Positions 33,920-43,314 of a DNA stretch of 64,000 nucleotides are shown here, piece after piece. The stretch's first letter is position 1; each line of letters begins with the position of its first letter. Origin of the DNA: UBA1161 sp002311745 (GTDB lineage: Bacteria; Planctomycetota; Phycisphaerae; Tepidisphaerales; Tepidisphaeraceae); NCBI GenBank assembly GCA_050018415.1, contig JBEKAB010000006.1, forward strand, positions 62,001-126,000, in the 5' to 3' direction. The notes beneath the pieces were generated by a model that saw only the letters and a list, made by a program, of their open reading frames with translations, was not told the DNA's origin and did not search any database. Made by a program: the position numbers and the translations under genes.

Positions 33920-35380
33920 TCACAAAAGCTTGGGCCGGCGACGGTGCCAATCGGTGGCCTTTTCGTACATGCGTGCGATGCGGAGCAATTTTTCCTCGCC
34001 GAAGGCTCTTCCCAGCAGTTGCAGGCCGATGGGCAGGGGCTGAGGTCCGGCGGTGAAGCCGCAGGGCAGGCTCAGGCCGGCGATGGCGGCGATGTTGCAC
34101 GTGACGGTGAAGACGTCGCACAGGTACATCTGTAATGGATCGCCGGTCTTTTCGCCCGCCTTGAACGCCGCCGTGGGGCTGGTGGGGCAGAGAATCACGT
34201 CGCATTGCTCAAACGCCCGGTCGAAATCGCGCTTGATCAAAGCCCGCACTTTCAGCGCCCGCAGGTAATACGCGTCGTAGTAGCCACTGGACAAGGCGTA
34301 GGTGCCGATCATGATCCGCCGCTGCACCTCTTCGCCGAAACCTTCGGCGCGGGACTTGCTGAACAGTTCGATGATGTCCCTGACCGGCTCGCGGGTGCGG
34401 TGGCCGTAGTGCACGCCGTCATAGCGAGCCAGGTTGCTGCTGGCTTCGCATGGGGCGATCACGTAGTACGCGGCGATGCCGTATTCGGTGTGCGGAAGCG
34501 AAACTTCAACGATCCGGGCGCCCAGGTTGCGATAGGTCTGCACGGCGGCATCGAAAGCGCTTTTGACCTGCGGATCCAGCCCGGCCGTCAGTTGGTATTC
34601 CTTGACGATGCCGAGGCGCAGGTCCGCCAGCGGCTGATCGAGCTGGGCCAGATAATCCGGAACCGGCGTATCGACGCTGGTGGAGTCCTTGGGGTCGCGG
34701 CCGCTGATGACGTTCATGAGCAGGGCCACGTCCGGCACGTCGTGGCCGAAGGGGCCGATCTGGTCGAGGCTGGAGGCGAAAGCGACCAGGCCGTATCGGC
34801 TGACGCGGCCGTAGGTGGGCTTGAGCCCGACGATGCCGCAGAGGGCTGCGGGCTGGCGGATCGAGCCGCCGGTGTCCGAGCCGATGGAACCGCAGCACAT
34901 GCCGGCGGCCAGGGCCGCCGCCGAGCCGCCGCTGCTGCCGCCGGGCACCCGGCTGGTATCCCACGGATTGCGCGTCGTCTTGAAGGCGCTGTTTTCCGTG
35001 GATGATCCCATGGCAAATTCATCCAGATTGGTCTTGCCGACGACGACGGCTCCGGCGGATTCCAGTTTCTTGACCACGGTGGCGTCGTAGGGAGCGCGGA
35101 AATCGGCCAGCATCTTGGAGCTGCACGTGGTGGTGCCGTAGCTGGTGCACAGATTGTCCTTGATGGCGATGGGCACGCCGGCCAGCTCGCCGGCGATTTT
35201 GCCCTCGTCCACGGCCTTGGCGCGCTCCAGGGCGCGCTCGGGATAGACGCTGTTGAACGCCTGGATTTGGCTTTCCAGCCGGTCGATGCGGTCCAGGGCC
35301 TGGCGCGTCAACTCGACGGAGGAGGTTTTCTTGTTTCGGATCGCATCGCGCGCGGCCAGGAGCGTGTCGTAGGCGAGCAT
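33920..35380 (-). CDS. gatA: Asp-tRNA(Asn)/Glu-tRNA(Gln) amidotransferase subunit A
   Basis: Amidase subunit of GatCAB, which releases ammonia from glutamine for tRNA-dependent transamidation. The 486-residue protein has the amidase signature: Lys in VPIAIKDNL, the cis-Ser region RVPGGSSGGSAAALAAGM and the nucleophile Ser in GSDTGGSIRQPAAL. It begins MLAYDTLLAARDAI; the frame is open further upstream but without similarity. It follows gatC closely. gatB is not in the window. With aspS present, this organism may lack AsnRS, GlnRS or both. Confidence 0.96.
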   Translation of the reverse strand: MLAYDTLLAARDAIRNKKTSSVELTRQALDRIDRLESQIQAFNSVYPERALERAKAVDEGKIAGELAGVPIAIKDNLCTSYGTTTCSSKMLADFRAPYDATVVKKLESAGAVVVGKTNLDEFAMGSSTENSAFKTTRNPWDTSRVPGGSSGGSAAALAAGMCCGSIGSDTGGSIRQPAALCGIVGLKPTYGRVSRYGLVAFASSLDQIGPFGHDVPDVALLMNVISGRDPKDSTSVDTPVPDYLAQLDQPLADLRLGIVKEYQLTAGLDPQVKSAFDAAVQTYRNLGARIVEVSLPHTEYGIAAYYVIAPCEASSNLARYDGVHYGHRTREPVRDIIELFSKSRAEGFGEEVQRRIMIGTYALSSGYYDAYYLRALKVRALIKRDFDRAFEQCDVILCPTSPTAAFKAGEKTGDPLQMYLCDVFTVTCNIAAIAGLSLPCGFTAGPQPLPIGLQLLGRAFGEEKLLRIARMYEKATDWHRRRPKLL

Positions 35381-35385
35381 GGGGA

Positions 35386-35703
35386 TTATCCGGCGGAGTC
35401 TTCGTCGCCGCCGATCACTTTGGGCACTTTGAAAAACGGCCCATCCGTATCGGGGGCGTTTTGCAGGACCTTCTCGATCGGCAAGCTGGGCTCCACCACA
35501 TCGTCGCGGAAGACGTTGCAAACGGGCAGGGCATGCGCCATCGGCTCGACGCCGGTGACGTCGGCCTCGCTGATCTTGGCGACGTACCCGAGGATCGATT
35601 CAAGCTGACCGGCGAGCTTGGCCAGTTTGGGCTCATCCAGCGCCAGCCGCGAGAGCATGGCGACGTGGCGAACCTGGTCGAGCGTGATTTTCTTCTCGGC
35701 CAT
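35386..35703 (-). CDS. gatC: Asp-tRNA(Asn)/Glu-tRNA(Gln) amidotransferase subunit C
   Basis: A 105-residue protein that holds GatA and GatB together. The N terminus MAEKKITLDQVRHVAMLSRL and the central LESILGYVAKISEADVTGVE, followed by PMAH, are typical; the C-terminal part carries FFKVPKVI. ATG 35703 is the family start. It is separated from gatA by 5 bases and is probably co-transcribed with it. Confidence 0.94.
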   Translation of the reverse strand: MAEKKITLDQVRHVAMLSRLALDEPKLAKLAGQLESILGYVAKISEADVTGVEPMAHALPVCNVFRDDVVEPSLPIEKVLQNAPDTDGPFFKVPKVIGGDEDSAG

Positions 35704-35781
35704 CGTGCCAAAGGTAAGAGACGAGGGCCCAAAAGGCAAAGGCCCGGAGGCGCGGCGCGGTCGCCGGCGCCTCGCGGGGGT

Positions 35782-36036
35782 TCAGGCCTGGGCGGTTGGC
35801 TTGCGATGCGTGGGCTTGAGCACCAGGCCGGTGCGGATGGCCTTGGCGCTGACCTTGATGCGGACGACGCGTCCGTCGACCAAAGCGCGGACTTTTTGGA
35901 TGTTGGGCCTGAACTTGCGGGAGCTGATGCCCGTGATTTTCGTGCCGACGCCCCCCAGGTACTTGGCCTTGCCGCGGTGGGTGACCTTGCGGCCGAAGCT
36001 GGTCTTCTTGCCGGTGAAATAACAGACGCGGGGCAT
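35782..36036 (-). CDS. rpmB: 50S ribosomal protein L28
   Basis: An 84-residue large-subunit protein. MPRVCYFTGKKTSFGRKVTH matches the L28 N terminus, followed by NIQKVRALVDGRVVRIKVSA and LKPTHRK. It has a single early Cys and lacks the full CxxC zinc motif. It lies upstream of gatC on the same strand with a 78-base, GC-rich gap, so linkage with gatCA is possible. Confidence 0.93.
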   Translation of the reverse strand: MPRVCYFTGKKTSFGRKVTHRGKAKYLGGVGTKITGISSRKFRPNIQKVRALVDGRVVRIKVSAKAIRTGLVLKPTHRKPTAQA

Positions 36037-36144
36037 CGCAAACCTCGGTAAAGGAATCGGGGGGGACAGTGTAGTCAAAGCCGCCCGGGACGCAAGCGCG
36101 GCCGGGAATCTCGAGTTGGAGATCCGAAACTCGAAAGTTAATTT

Positions 36145-37182
36145 TCAGAACGTCAAGGCCTGCACCGGCTCGGGTTGAGGCTCGGCGGCCTCCGGAGCGA
36201 ACGATGCGATGGTTCCGCGATCCACCAGCGTCCCCGTGAGCCACAGGGTAATGGGCCGGCCGGTTTGGCCGTACCGCAGGATTTCGGCGACGGCGGAAGC
36301 CGTCTGCTGGGCGCCGGTGTAGTAACCGGTGCACGGATAATCACCATCGAGCGGGCCCAAGGCGGTGACCGAGATGCGTCCGGGTACGGCGATGCCGGCC
36401 TGCCCCAGCACGTGCAGTGTTTCTCGCGCCCCGCGCACCGAATCGCAGATGCAGGCGGTGGCGCCGTTTTCCACGGCGGCGACGATGTCGCGCGGGAAGC
36501 AGGCATCGACGCAGACGTCCGAGCCAAACGAGGGGGCCAGGCGGCGGACGGCCTTGGTGACGGCGGTACGATTGTGAGCTTCAACGGCAACGAAACGGCG
36601 ATGTCCGCTCATCAGCAGGTGCCGCGTCAGCGCGGCAGCGCCCAAGGACAGGTCCAACAACACGGCGTTGGTGGAGTAGGTTCGTGGTTCGCGGCCGACG
36701 GCCACCACCGGAATGTTGCGCACCAGCAGGTCGCGCACGAAAGCATCGGGCGTCTCGGCAGCCAGATCCACCACCGCGGCAAACTGGTTGAGGTAGCTGG
36801 GCCGCAGCGTCGTCACGTCGTCTGTGACCTCGGCGTGTGGATTGAGCAATTTCAGATGTTCAACGATGACCGCATCGACCTGTCGATCGACCAGCAACAG
36901 CCACGATCCTTCGGATGGGTTGTGTTGCGGAGCAGCGCTTTTGACGAACGTACCTCGACCGATGCTGCGGTGGAGCACTCCCTCGGCGGCCAAATCCGTC
37001 AAGGCCTTGCTGAGGGTCTTGGCGTTGACGTGGAATCGCCGCGCCAACTCGCGCTCGCCGGGCAGTTTTCCTGAAAGCTCGCCAGAAGCCACGGCTTGGC
37101 GGATCTTTTCCCGCAAGCGTTGGAATTTATAGCTCAAGCCAGCCTGACGACGCCTTTGCTGCGGTGAATTGATGCTGTCCAT
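36145..37182 (-). CDS. GntR-type HTH regulator with LacI-like ligand-binding domain
   Basis: A 345-residue regulator of AraR-like architecture. The N-terminal 75 residues form a GntR winged helix (LREKIRQAVASGELSGKLPG then ERELARRFHVNAKTLSKALT). The rest is a periplasmic-binding-type fold as in LacI (SGHRRFVAVEAHNRTAVTKA, GPLDGDYPCTGYYTGAQQTA). A sugar or related ligand is expected. ATG 37182 has an AGGGAAGG site 6 bases upstream. It diverges from the lipase gene across a 260-base intergenic region (37183-37442), where I saw no clear operator. Confidence 0.86.
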   Translation of the reverse strand: MDSINSPQQRRRQAGLSYKFQRLREKIRQAVASGELSGKLPGERELARRFHVNAKTLSKALTDLAAEGVLHRSIGRGTFVKSAAPQHNPSEGSWLLLVDRQVDAVIVEHLKLLNPHAEVTDDVTTLRPSYLNQFAAVVDLAAETPDAFVRDLLVRNIPVVAVGREPRTYSTNAVLLDLSLGAAALTRHLLMSGHRRFVAVEAHNRTAVTKAVRRLAPSFGSDVCVDACFPRDIVAAVENGATACICDSVRGARETLHVLGQAGIAVPGRISVTALGPLDGDYPCTGYYTGAQQTASAVAEILRYGQTGRPITLWLTGTLVDRGTIASFAPEAAEPQPEPVQALTF

Positions 37183-37442
37183 TTTTACCTTCCCTGCCGA
37201 AAGTCCTCGGTTCCAATTAGGGGGCTGTATTTTGCACCTACGCTCCCCTGCCATACAGAGTTAACTACATTACAGTTCTTCGGCAATATGCGATACGGCG
37301 GTTGGATAAAATTCAGCAAAAAAATAGTTCATGGCAAGAATCTTTAAATGGGTCCATAGGTACAGCAGGAAATAATGGGTCAATCGCGGATTTGGCAATT
37401 CATGGGTATCATGGCCGGTGGCGGGCGCCGGCGGCCAAAAAC

Positions 37443-38492
37443 ATGAGAAAATTCCTTATTTCCCTCCTGGTTCTGACGGTGCCGCAGCCAGCAGTGGCAC
37501 GAGGAGCCAACCCCCCGCTGTGGGATCGATGGGCGCAGTCGCTGCACTTGCCGCGCGATTGGGACCAGGCGTGCGAATCGCTGGAGCGATTGACGCGCGA
37601 CGTAGCGCCGGCGGCTTGGGCCGACCAGCAGCGGCAATGGGGGTTGCTCATCGACCAGGCGATTGATCCGCGCAAGCCCCTGGTGGTGCTGATCCACGGT
37701 TTAGACGGGGATGCCGACGGCTGCCGGCCGATGACCCGGTTGCTCCAGCAGGCCGGCTGGCAGACTGCGATCTTCTGTTATCCGGCTGACAAACACCTGA
37801 GCGGCAATGCACAGTTGCTCGCCGAGCATCTGGGGGCCCTGCGCGTGACCTACCCCCGCTTGAAGATCGACCTGGTCACGCAAAGCATGGGCGGACTGGT
37901 AGCGCGACAATACGTCGAAGGGCCGCAGTACGCCGGCGGCGTGGATCGGCTGATCCTGATCGCCCCGCCCAACGCCGGCTCGCCTTGGGCCAAATTCTGT
38001 TGGGCCGGCAAACTGGTCGCCCATTGGCAGCGCTATCGCCACGATCCGCAATGGAACCCCGCCTGGATGATCACCGAAGGTCTGTGCCAAGCCGGGGGCG
38101 ATCTGATACCGGGCTCGCGGTTTTTGGCCCAGTTGAATTCGCGCCCGCGCCGCGCGGGAATTAAGTACACGATCATCGCGGGCGATCTGCCCGCCGGCGA
38201 CCGCGTCGGCGCGGACTTGATCCAGGCCTCGGCACGCCTGGCCTGCGAGCGATGGCCCCATACCTGGGGTATCCGGCAAGTCGATGTGGTCGCGCAATGC
38301 TGGGCCGACGACTTGCGCGAAAAACGGGGCGGCGGCGATGGACCGGTGAGCCTGGCCAGCGCCGCCTTGGCCGGCGTGGACGATCTGGTGATCGTTCACG
38401 CGGATCATCTTTGCTTGTACGAATCGGTGGACGGTCGTCCCCCTGCCGCCTGGCCGATCATCCAGGATCGGCTGGCCGACCATGGCCGGTGA
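37443..38492 (+). CDS. Exported alpha/beta-hydrolase (lipase/esterase-like)
   Basis: A 349-residue protein with a signal peptide (MRKFLISLLVLTVPQPAVA). The fold has VVLIHGLDGDADG as the oxyanion region and the nucleophile elbow TQSMGGLVARQYV, and the C-terminal LVIVHADHLCLYESV supplies the catalytic histidine region. It is close to triacylglycerol lipases or acyltransferases acting in the periplasm or outside; the substrate is unknown. Its stop overlaps thiL by 11 bases. Confidence 0.72.
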   Translation: MRKFLISLLVLTVPQPAVARGANPPLWDRWAQSLHLPRDWDQACESLERLTRDVAPAAWADQQRQWGLLIDQAIDPRKPLVVLIHGLDGDADGCRPMTRLLQQAGWQTAIFCYPADKHLSGNAQLLAEHLGALRVTYPRLKIDLVTQSMGGLVARQYVEGPQYAGGVDRLILIAPPNAGSPWAKFCWAGKLVAHWQRYRHDPQWNPAWMITEGLCQAGGDLIPGSRFLAQLNSRPRRAGIKYTIIAGDLPAGDRVGADLIQASARLACERWPHTWGIRQVDVVAQCWADDLREKRGGGDGPVSLASAALAGVDDLVIVHADHLCLYESVDGRPPAAWPIIQDRLADHGR

Positions 38493-39378
38493 ATTCGACT
38501 TCATCCAGTGGATCGCCGCCCAGAACCGCGCTGGCAACCTGGTGCAATTGGGCGTGGGAGACGATCTGGCCGTGCTGAACTGGCCGGCGGATGATCTGCT
38601 GCTGGTCGGCGTGGACCAGGTGCTCGAGGGCGTGCACTTCGATTCGGCCGTTCATTCACCCCGGCAAATCGGCAAAAAGGCGATCAACCGCAGCGTGTCG
38701 GACTGCGCCGCCATGGGATGTCTGCCCGCGGCGGCCGTCGCCACCGTCGCCCTGCCCAAGCATTTTTCCCTGGACCAAGCCAAGGAGCTTTACCTGGGAA
38801 TGCGCCAGGCGGCGGAAGCGTTTGATTGCCCCATCGTCGGCGGCGACACCGCGGCTTGGGATGGAAAACTGATCGCCACGGTGACGATCCTGGGTCGCAC
38901 GAGCGGCATTCGGCCCGTCGCCCGCAGCGGCGCCAAAGCGGGCGATCGGATTTTCGTCACCGGTCCCTTGGGCGGCAGTATTCTGGGCCGCCACATCGAG
39001 TTTGTTCCCAAGGTCGCCCTGGGCCGCGAGCTGGCCGCCCTCGCCAGCGCGATGATCGACATCAGCGACGGCCTGTCGCGCGATCTGGGGCACATCTGCC
39101 GCTGCAGCGGCGTGGGGGCGATCCTCCAAGCCGAGTCGGTGCCGATTCATCCCGATGCCGTCGAGCTGTCGCGCCGCGACGGCCGAGCGGCTCTGGAGCA
39201 CGCCTTGCACGATGGTGAGGATTACGAACTGCTCTACACCACCAGCCGCCCAACCGCGCCGGGAATTTGCATCGGTCGGATCGTGGAAAAACCCGGCATG
39301 TGGCTGCAAGACGAGCGCAAGAATCTGCGGGCATTGGAAATTGCCGGATGGCAACACGTCTGGGGAAGTGCTCCGTGA
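38482..39378 (+). CDS. thiL: Thiamine-monophosphate kinase
   Basis: Makes thiamine pyrophosphate from thiamine monophosphate with ATP. The 298-residue protein shows the family's metal/ATP acidic blocks: GVGDDLAVL, VDQVLEGVHFD, the SDCAAMGC segment, VGGDTAAWDG, DISDGLSRDLGHI and DGEDYELLYT. It overlaps the lipase gene by 11 bases in another frame, and the start ATG 38482 is therefore inside it. Confidence 0.93.
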   Translation: MAGEFDFIQWIAAQNRAGNLVQLGVGDDLAVLNWPADDLLLVGVDQVLEGVHFDSAVHSPRQIGKKAINRSVSDCAAMGCLPAAAVATVALPKHFSLDQAKELYLGMRQAAEAFDCPIVGGDTAAWDGKLIATVTILGRTSGIRPVARSGAKAGDRIFVTGPLGGSILGRHIEFVPKVALGRELAALASAMIDISDGLSRDLGHICRCSGVGAILQAESVPIHPDAVELSRRDGRAALEHALHDGEDYELLYTTSRPTAPGICIGRIVEKPGMWLQDERKNLRALEIAGWQHVWGSAP

Positions 39379-39387
39379 ACGCGCGCC

Positions 39388-39831
39388 TCACCGTGGGTTC
39401 AGCGCGGCCAGCTTTGCGTCGAGATATTCCTGCAGGAAAACCACCGCGGCTTGGGCATCCAGACGGGCCTTTTTTTGCTTCCGCGTGATTTTTTCTCCGC
39501 TGCGCTTGCGGTCAACCAGATTCCGCTCGGCTTGAAAAGTGGAAAGACGCTCATCGACGAAGATCACCGGCTTGCCGCTGCGCGCGGCCAGCTCACGGCC
39601 CAGGTCCAGCGCGCCCTGGGCCGCCGCCCCGCGCGTGCCGTCCATGTTCAACGCCAGGCCGATCACCAGACGCTGCACGGCCTCGGTTTCGATGATCTTC
39701 AGGATTTGTTCCACCGCTTGTGAGTCAAAGCGGACGTGCAGAACGCCGTAAGGGGTGGCGAGTTTCCCGGCGGCGTCGCTGAGGGACAGGCCGACGCGAC
39801 GCGACCCCGGATCGATGCCGAGCGTGCGCAT
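39388..39831 (-). CDS. ruvX: Putative pre-16S rRNA nuclease, YqgF/RuvX family
   Basis: A 147-residue RNase-H-fold protein: LGIDPGSRRVGLSLSDAAG with the first catalytic aspartate, VIGLALNMDGTRG, and FVDERLSTFQAERNL with the conserved DERLST block. Members mature pre-16S rRNA 5' ends and have been called Holliday-junction resolvases. It is 6 bases downstream of manC on the same strand and converges with thiL. Confidence 0.93.
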   Translation of the reverse strand: MRTLGIDPGSRRVGLSLSDAAGKLATPYGVLHVRFDSQAVEQILKIIETEAVQRLVIGLALNMDGTRGAAAQGALDLGRELAARSGKPVIFVDERLSTFQAERNLVDRKRSGEKITRKQKKARLDAQAAVVFLQEYLDAKLAALNPR

Positions 39832-39837
39832 GCGGAT

Positions 39838-40932
39838 TTACTGAAACTTCTCCCCGTATTTTTCCTTCACCTTGGCCACCAGTTCCTTGACGCGCTGGGC
39901 CTGCTCCTTGGGACAGACCAGCGTCACGTCGCGGGCGTGCACGATGATCATGTCGCTGAGCCCGATGGTGGAGAGCAGGTGTTGGGGATCTTGGCTGATG
40001 ATGACGTTGTCATCGGAGTCCAGGAAAACGCCGGTGGGGCAATCGATGGCGTTGTTGTGCTCGTCCGTGGAAAGCGTCTCGGCCAAAGCCGGCCAGGACC
40101 CGACGTCCAGCCATTCCACCGGCATCTCCACCACCATCACCTGGGCGTCGCTTTTTTGCTGGCTGACCGGCTCCATGACGGCGTAGTCGATGCTGATCTT
40201 GGGCAAGCGCGGATACACCTCGCGCAGCACCGCCTCCTGGCGATCGGTGCCCCAGGCGTCGGCGATCTGCGTCAAGCCGCGGTGCGAGCCGGGCAGGTGC
40301 GCCGCCAGTTCCTTCAGCACCGTGTCGCAGCGCCACACGAACATGCCGCTGTTCCAGTAGTACCGGCCGGACTCGACGTAGCGGTCGGCCATGGCCTTGT
40401 CCGGTTTTTCAAAAAATCCCAGCACGCGATAGGCGCCCTCCACGTCCAGCGGCTCGCCGCGCTGGATGTACCCCAGGCCGGTGTGCCCGTGCGTCGGTAC
40501 GATGCCGAAGGTGACCAGCGCGCTTGGTATTTGCGCGGTGACCTGGAAAGCGGCTTCCAGGCTCTTGTGGAACTGCGCCACCGGCTCGATCACGTGATCC
40601 GCGGTGACGACCGCGCTGACCGCATCCGGGTCGCGCTTGTGCAAAACGGCGGCGGAAAAGCCCACGGCGTTGGCGGTGTCGCGGCCCATCGGCTCACCCA
40701 GCAGATTCTGCCGCGGCAGCTCCGGAAGATTGGCCAGCACCGCCGCGGCGTGCACGGCGCCGGTGCAGACGAAAATCTGCTCCGGCGGCAACAGCCCGCG
40801 CAAACGCTCGTAGCTCAATTGCAGAAGACTTTTGCCATTGACGACGGGAAGAAGCTGCTTGGGGAGGTTGCCGCGGGACAGCGGCCATAGCCGCGTGCCC
40901 GCCCCCCCCGCCATAATCACGCCGTATCGCAT
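39838..40932 (-). CDS. manC: Mannose-1-phosphate guanylyltransferase
   Basis: Forms GDP-mannose from GTP and mannose-1-phosphate. The 364-residue protein starts MRYGVIMAGGAGTRLWPLSR, the nucleotidyltransferase signature, and contains VTADHVIEP and EKPDKAMADRYV, with RYYWNSGMFVW near the active site. It lacks the C-terminal isomerase domain of long bifunctional ManC proteins. Product use for surface polysaccharide is inferred. It precedes ruvX in a two-gene unit. Confidence 0.92.
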   Translation of the reverse strand: MRYGVIMAGGAGTRLWPLSRGNLPKQLLPVVNGKSLLQLSYERLRGLLPPEQIFVCTGAVHAAAVLANLPELPRQNLLGEPMGRDTANAVGFSAAVLHKRDPDAVSAVVTADHVIEPVAQFHKSLEAAFQVTAQIPSALVTFGIVPTHGHTGLGYIQRGEPLDVEGAYRVLGFFEKPDKAMADRYVESGRYYWNSGMFVWRCDTVLKELAAHLPGSHRGLTQIADAWGTDRQEAVLREVYPRLPKISIDYAVMEPVSQQKSDAQVMVVEMPVEWLDVGSWPALAETLSTDEHNNAIDCPTGVFLDSDDNVIISQDPQHLLSTIGLSDMIIVHARDVTLVCPKEQAQRVKELVAKVKEKYGEKFQ

Positions 40933-41025
40933 CCATTCCACCTGCAGTAATGCAACCACCGGCCGAAGCGCTGATTATAACATGAACCGTGGTTCGCGTG
41001 GAATGCGCCGGCGCCGTGGATCGGC

Positions 41026-42198
41026 CTACGGCCGGCGAGGCGCGGCGGCGGCGGCCAACGGCGAAAGCAACGGCAAATCCGGATACCACACTCGCAGCAC
41101 GCCCAGGTACACGCCGTCGTCCACGTCGACGGCGTGCAGTTTACGCCCGGCCAGCGGTCCGGCAACCGCCCGGCCGTCGGCGCTCCACAAACTCTTGCTA
41201 TCCGCATCGACCATGACCGCCTCGGGATATTTGGCCGTGCGCTTGGCGTGGAAAATCGGAAAAAGATCGTCCACCTGGCGGTCGAAGGCGACGGCGCATC
41301 CCGTGGCCGGACTGCGCCAAAGCAGCAGGCGCTGCGGGAAATTCTTCGGCTGTGCGGTCAGATCGCTGTCCAGCACGGCCGCGGGCCGGGTGGTGCAGAT
41401 CATCGCCACGGTGGCGACACCGCGCGCGGCGGCGGGCATCGGGTAAAACGGCAAGAGCGGCCGCGACGGCGCCGGCCGCGAAGCTTGCACCGGCGCCAGC
41501 AGCACGCGCGTCTGCGGATGCAGCGCTTTCCACCGCTTCCACGTGGTTTTGATCGCCGAGATCGTTCCGCCGAATCCCGCGGGTTTTTGCTGCTGCAGCG
41601 TCAAGCCCGTCACGCCGTTGATGAATTGCCCCAGCCGCGCGTTGTACACCAGCAGCGTGTTGGCCGGCATGGAAACGATTTCCAGATCGCGCGCCTTGAT
41701 GGAGCGGTCGATGCGCACCGTCACCACGCGATTGGCAAAAGCCGACCACAACAAAAGCAGCGGCGCCTGTTGATCCGTCTGCACGAGCACCGGAGCCGGA
41801 TAGAGCGCCGCAAACGGATACGCGGTGGCCTCGCCGCCGTCGACCAAGCCAACGACCCAATCGTCATCGCCCAAAGTTGCCTGCTCGGCGGATACGAAAC
41901 CGGGCTGGCCATTGACCAGAAAGGCGCTGTCGGGGTCGAGGGCGAAATGGTGCGCCAGCAGCGCCAGGATGGGCGCAAGTCCGATCAACCACCAGGCCCG
42001 GCGCCGCCCGGCGACGATCAGCCCGACCAGGATCAGGCACAGGATCACCGTCAGCGCCAGCATCGGCCACTGCAATCGGCGGGACAGCACGATCCATTCG
42101 ATGCCGTGCGGATATTGCCCCCAGAACGGATGCACGCCATAAGCGATGACGGCCGCGGGCATCGCCGCCAAAATAAGCAGCAGCAGGGGCAAAATCAC
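41026..42198 (-). CDS. DUF3179 membrane-anchored protein
   Basis: A 390-residue protein with three N-terminal hydrophobic segments (about 1-20, 45-64 and 70-87) and a large outer domain. ATAYPFAALYPAPVLVQTDQ, LLLWSAFANRVVTVRID and NTLLVYNARLGQFINGVTGL match the pattern of the DUF3179 family. Function is unknown. It diverges from the serA-like gene (63 bases between). Confidence 0.75.
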   Translation of the reverse strand: MILPLLLLILAAMPAAVIAYGVHPFWGQYPHGIEWIVLSRRLQWPMLALTVILCLILVGLIVAGRRRAWWLIGLAPILALLAHHFALDPDSAFLVNGQPGFVSAEQATLGDDDWVVGLVDGGEATAYPFAALYPAPVLVQTDQQAPLLLLWSAFANRVVTVRIDRSIKARDLEIVSMPANTLLVYNARLGQFINGVTGLTLQQQKPAGFGGTISAIKTTWKRWKALHPQTRVLLAPVQASRPAPSRPLLPFYPMPAAARGVATVAMICTTRPAAVLDSDLTAQPKNFPQRLLLWRSPATGCAVAFDRQVDDLFPIFHAKRTAKYPEAVMVDADSKSLWSADGRAVAGPLAGRKLHAVDVDDGVYLGVLRVWYPDLPLLSPLAAAAAPRRP

Positions 42199-42261
42199 GC
42201 CGTAACGATAGCGGCGCCGCGCTTAATCACAAGACGCCCCGCGTGCGGTACACTGACGCTT

Positions 42262-43221
42262 ATGACACATCCAGATACCCGGCCGTTGGTGATCGTCACC
42301 GAAGGCTCCGACCCTCGGCCGTTGCAGTGGCTCAGGGAGCGCGCCCGCGTCGTGGAGATGCCGACGGCTCATCCGCAGTTTGGCCAACAACTGGCCGAGG
42401 CGCGGGGCCTTGTGGTCCGCACGTACACGAAAGTGAACGCGGCGCTTTTGCAGGAGGCGCCCCAACTGAAGGTGGTGGGCCGCGGCGGCGTGGGATTGGA
42501 AAACATCGACGTGGCCGAATGCCGCCGCCGCGGCGTCCAGGTCGTCTACACTCCCGATGCCAACACGCTGGCCGTCGGCGATTTCGTCTTCGGATATCTC
42601 TTGCAGCTCTTGCGTCCGTGGGCGTTCTTCCGCGACAAGGTGTACGAGCCCAAGGAATTCAAGCGCATCCGCGACACCCTGCGCGGCCGGCAACTGAACG
42701 AGTTGACGCTCGGCGTCCTGGGCATGGGCCGCGTCGGCCGCCGCGTCGGTCACATCGCCGCCAACGGCTTTGACATGCCCGTGATCTACAACGATCTGCT
42801 GGACGTGGCCGCTCTGCTGGATTTCCCCGCCACCGCCGTGGACAAGCCAACGCTCTATCGCCAGGCGGACATCCTGACCATTCACGTGGACATGCGTCCG
42901 GGCAACGAGAACCTAGTCGGCCGCGAGCAGATCGTCATGCTCAAGGAATCGGCCGTGTTGATCAACGCCAGCCGGGGCGAGGTGCTGGACGTGGCGGCCC
43001 TGGCCGAGGCGCTGCGCTCCAAGAAGCTGCACGGCGCCGCGCTGGACGTTTACGCTCCCGAGCCGCCGGGCCCCGATTTCCCGCTGTTGGGATTGCCCAA
43101 CGTCCTGCTGAGCCCGCACATGGCCGCCCGCACGACCACGGCGCTGGAGAACATGAGCTGGGTGGTGCGGGACGTGATGGAGGTGCTGGAAGGCCGCAAG
43201 CCCAAATACGCGGCCCCGTGA
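42262..43221 (+). CDS. D-2-hydroxyacid dehydrogenase, SerA-like
   Basis: A 319-residue NAD-dependent dehydrogenase, probably D-3-phosphoglycerate dehydrogenase of short type without ACT domain. The Rossmann core has LGVLGMGRVGRRVGHIAANG, the substrate arginine is in INASRGEVLD, the acid in YAPEPPG, and the general acid in LLSPHMAARTTTAL. Other hydroxyacids cannot be excluded. The 3' end is repeated in diverged form at 43966-44030, beyond the REP-RAYT unit. No serB or serC is nearby. Confidence 0.88.
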   Translation: MTHPDTRPLVIVTEGSDPRPLQWLRERARVVEMPTAHPQFGQQLAEARGLVVRTYTKVNAALLQEAPQLKVVGRGGVGLENIDVAECRRRGVQVVYTPDANTLAVGDFVFGYLLQLLRPWAFFRDKVYEPKEFKRIRDTLRGRQLNELTLGVLGMGRVGRRVGHIAANGFDMPVIYNDLLDVAALLDFPATAVDKPTLYRQADILTIHVDMRPGNENLVGREQIVMLKESAVLINASRGEVLDVAALAEALRSKKLHGAALDVYAPEPPGPDFPLLGLPNVLLSPHMAARTTTALENMSWVVRDVMEVLEGRKPKYAAP

Positions 43222-43226
43222 TCGGC

Positions 43227-43290
43227 GCGCATCGCACGCGACGCGGCTAAAACGCCATCCGACTTTTAGCCGCGTCGCGTGCGACGCGCG
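43227..43290. repeat. REP-like inverted pair upstream of RAYT copy 2
   Basis: Two REP elements, 43227-43252 and 43264-43290, face each other with an 11-base spacer. Each has the stem GTCGC-NN-GCGAC next to GGCTAAAA. The centre is CA/TG instead of AA/TT at copy 1, and the first has one base different (CATCGC). They begin 5 bases after the serA-like stop codon. Confidence 0.8.
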
Positions 43291-43314
43291 GCCGAAAAAG
43301 GTCCTGCTATTCCA

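Noticed and set aside
41134..42261. Long plus-strand frame running into the serA-like gene
   Set aside because: It is the complement of the DUF3179 gene; dehydrogenase similarity begins only at 42262.
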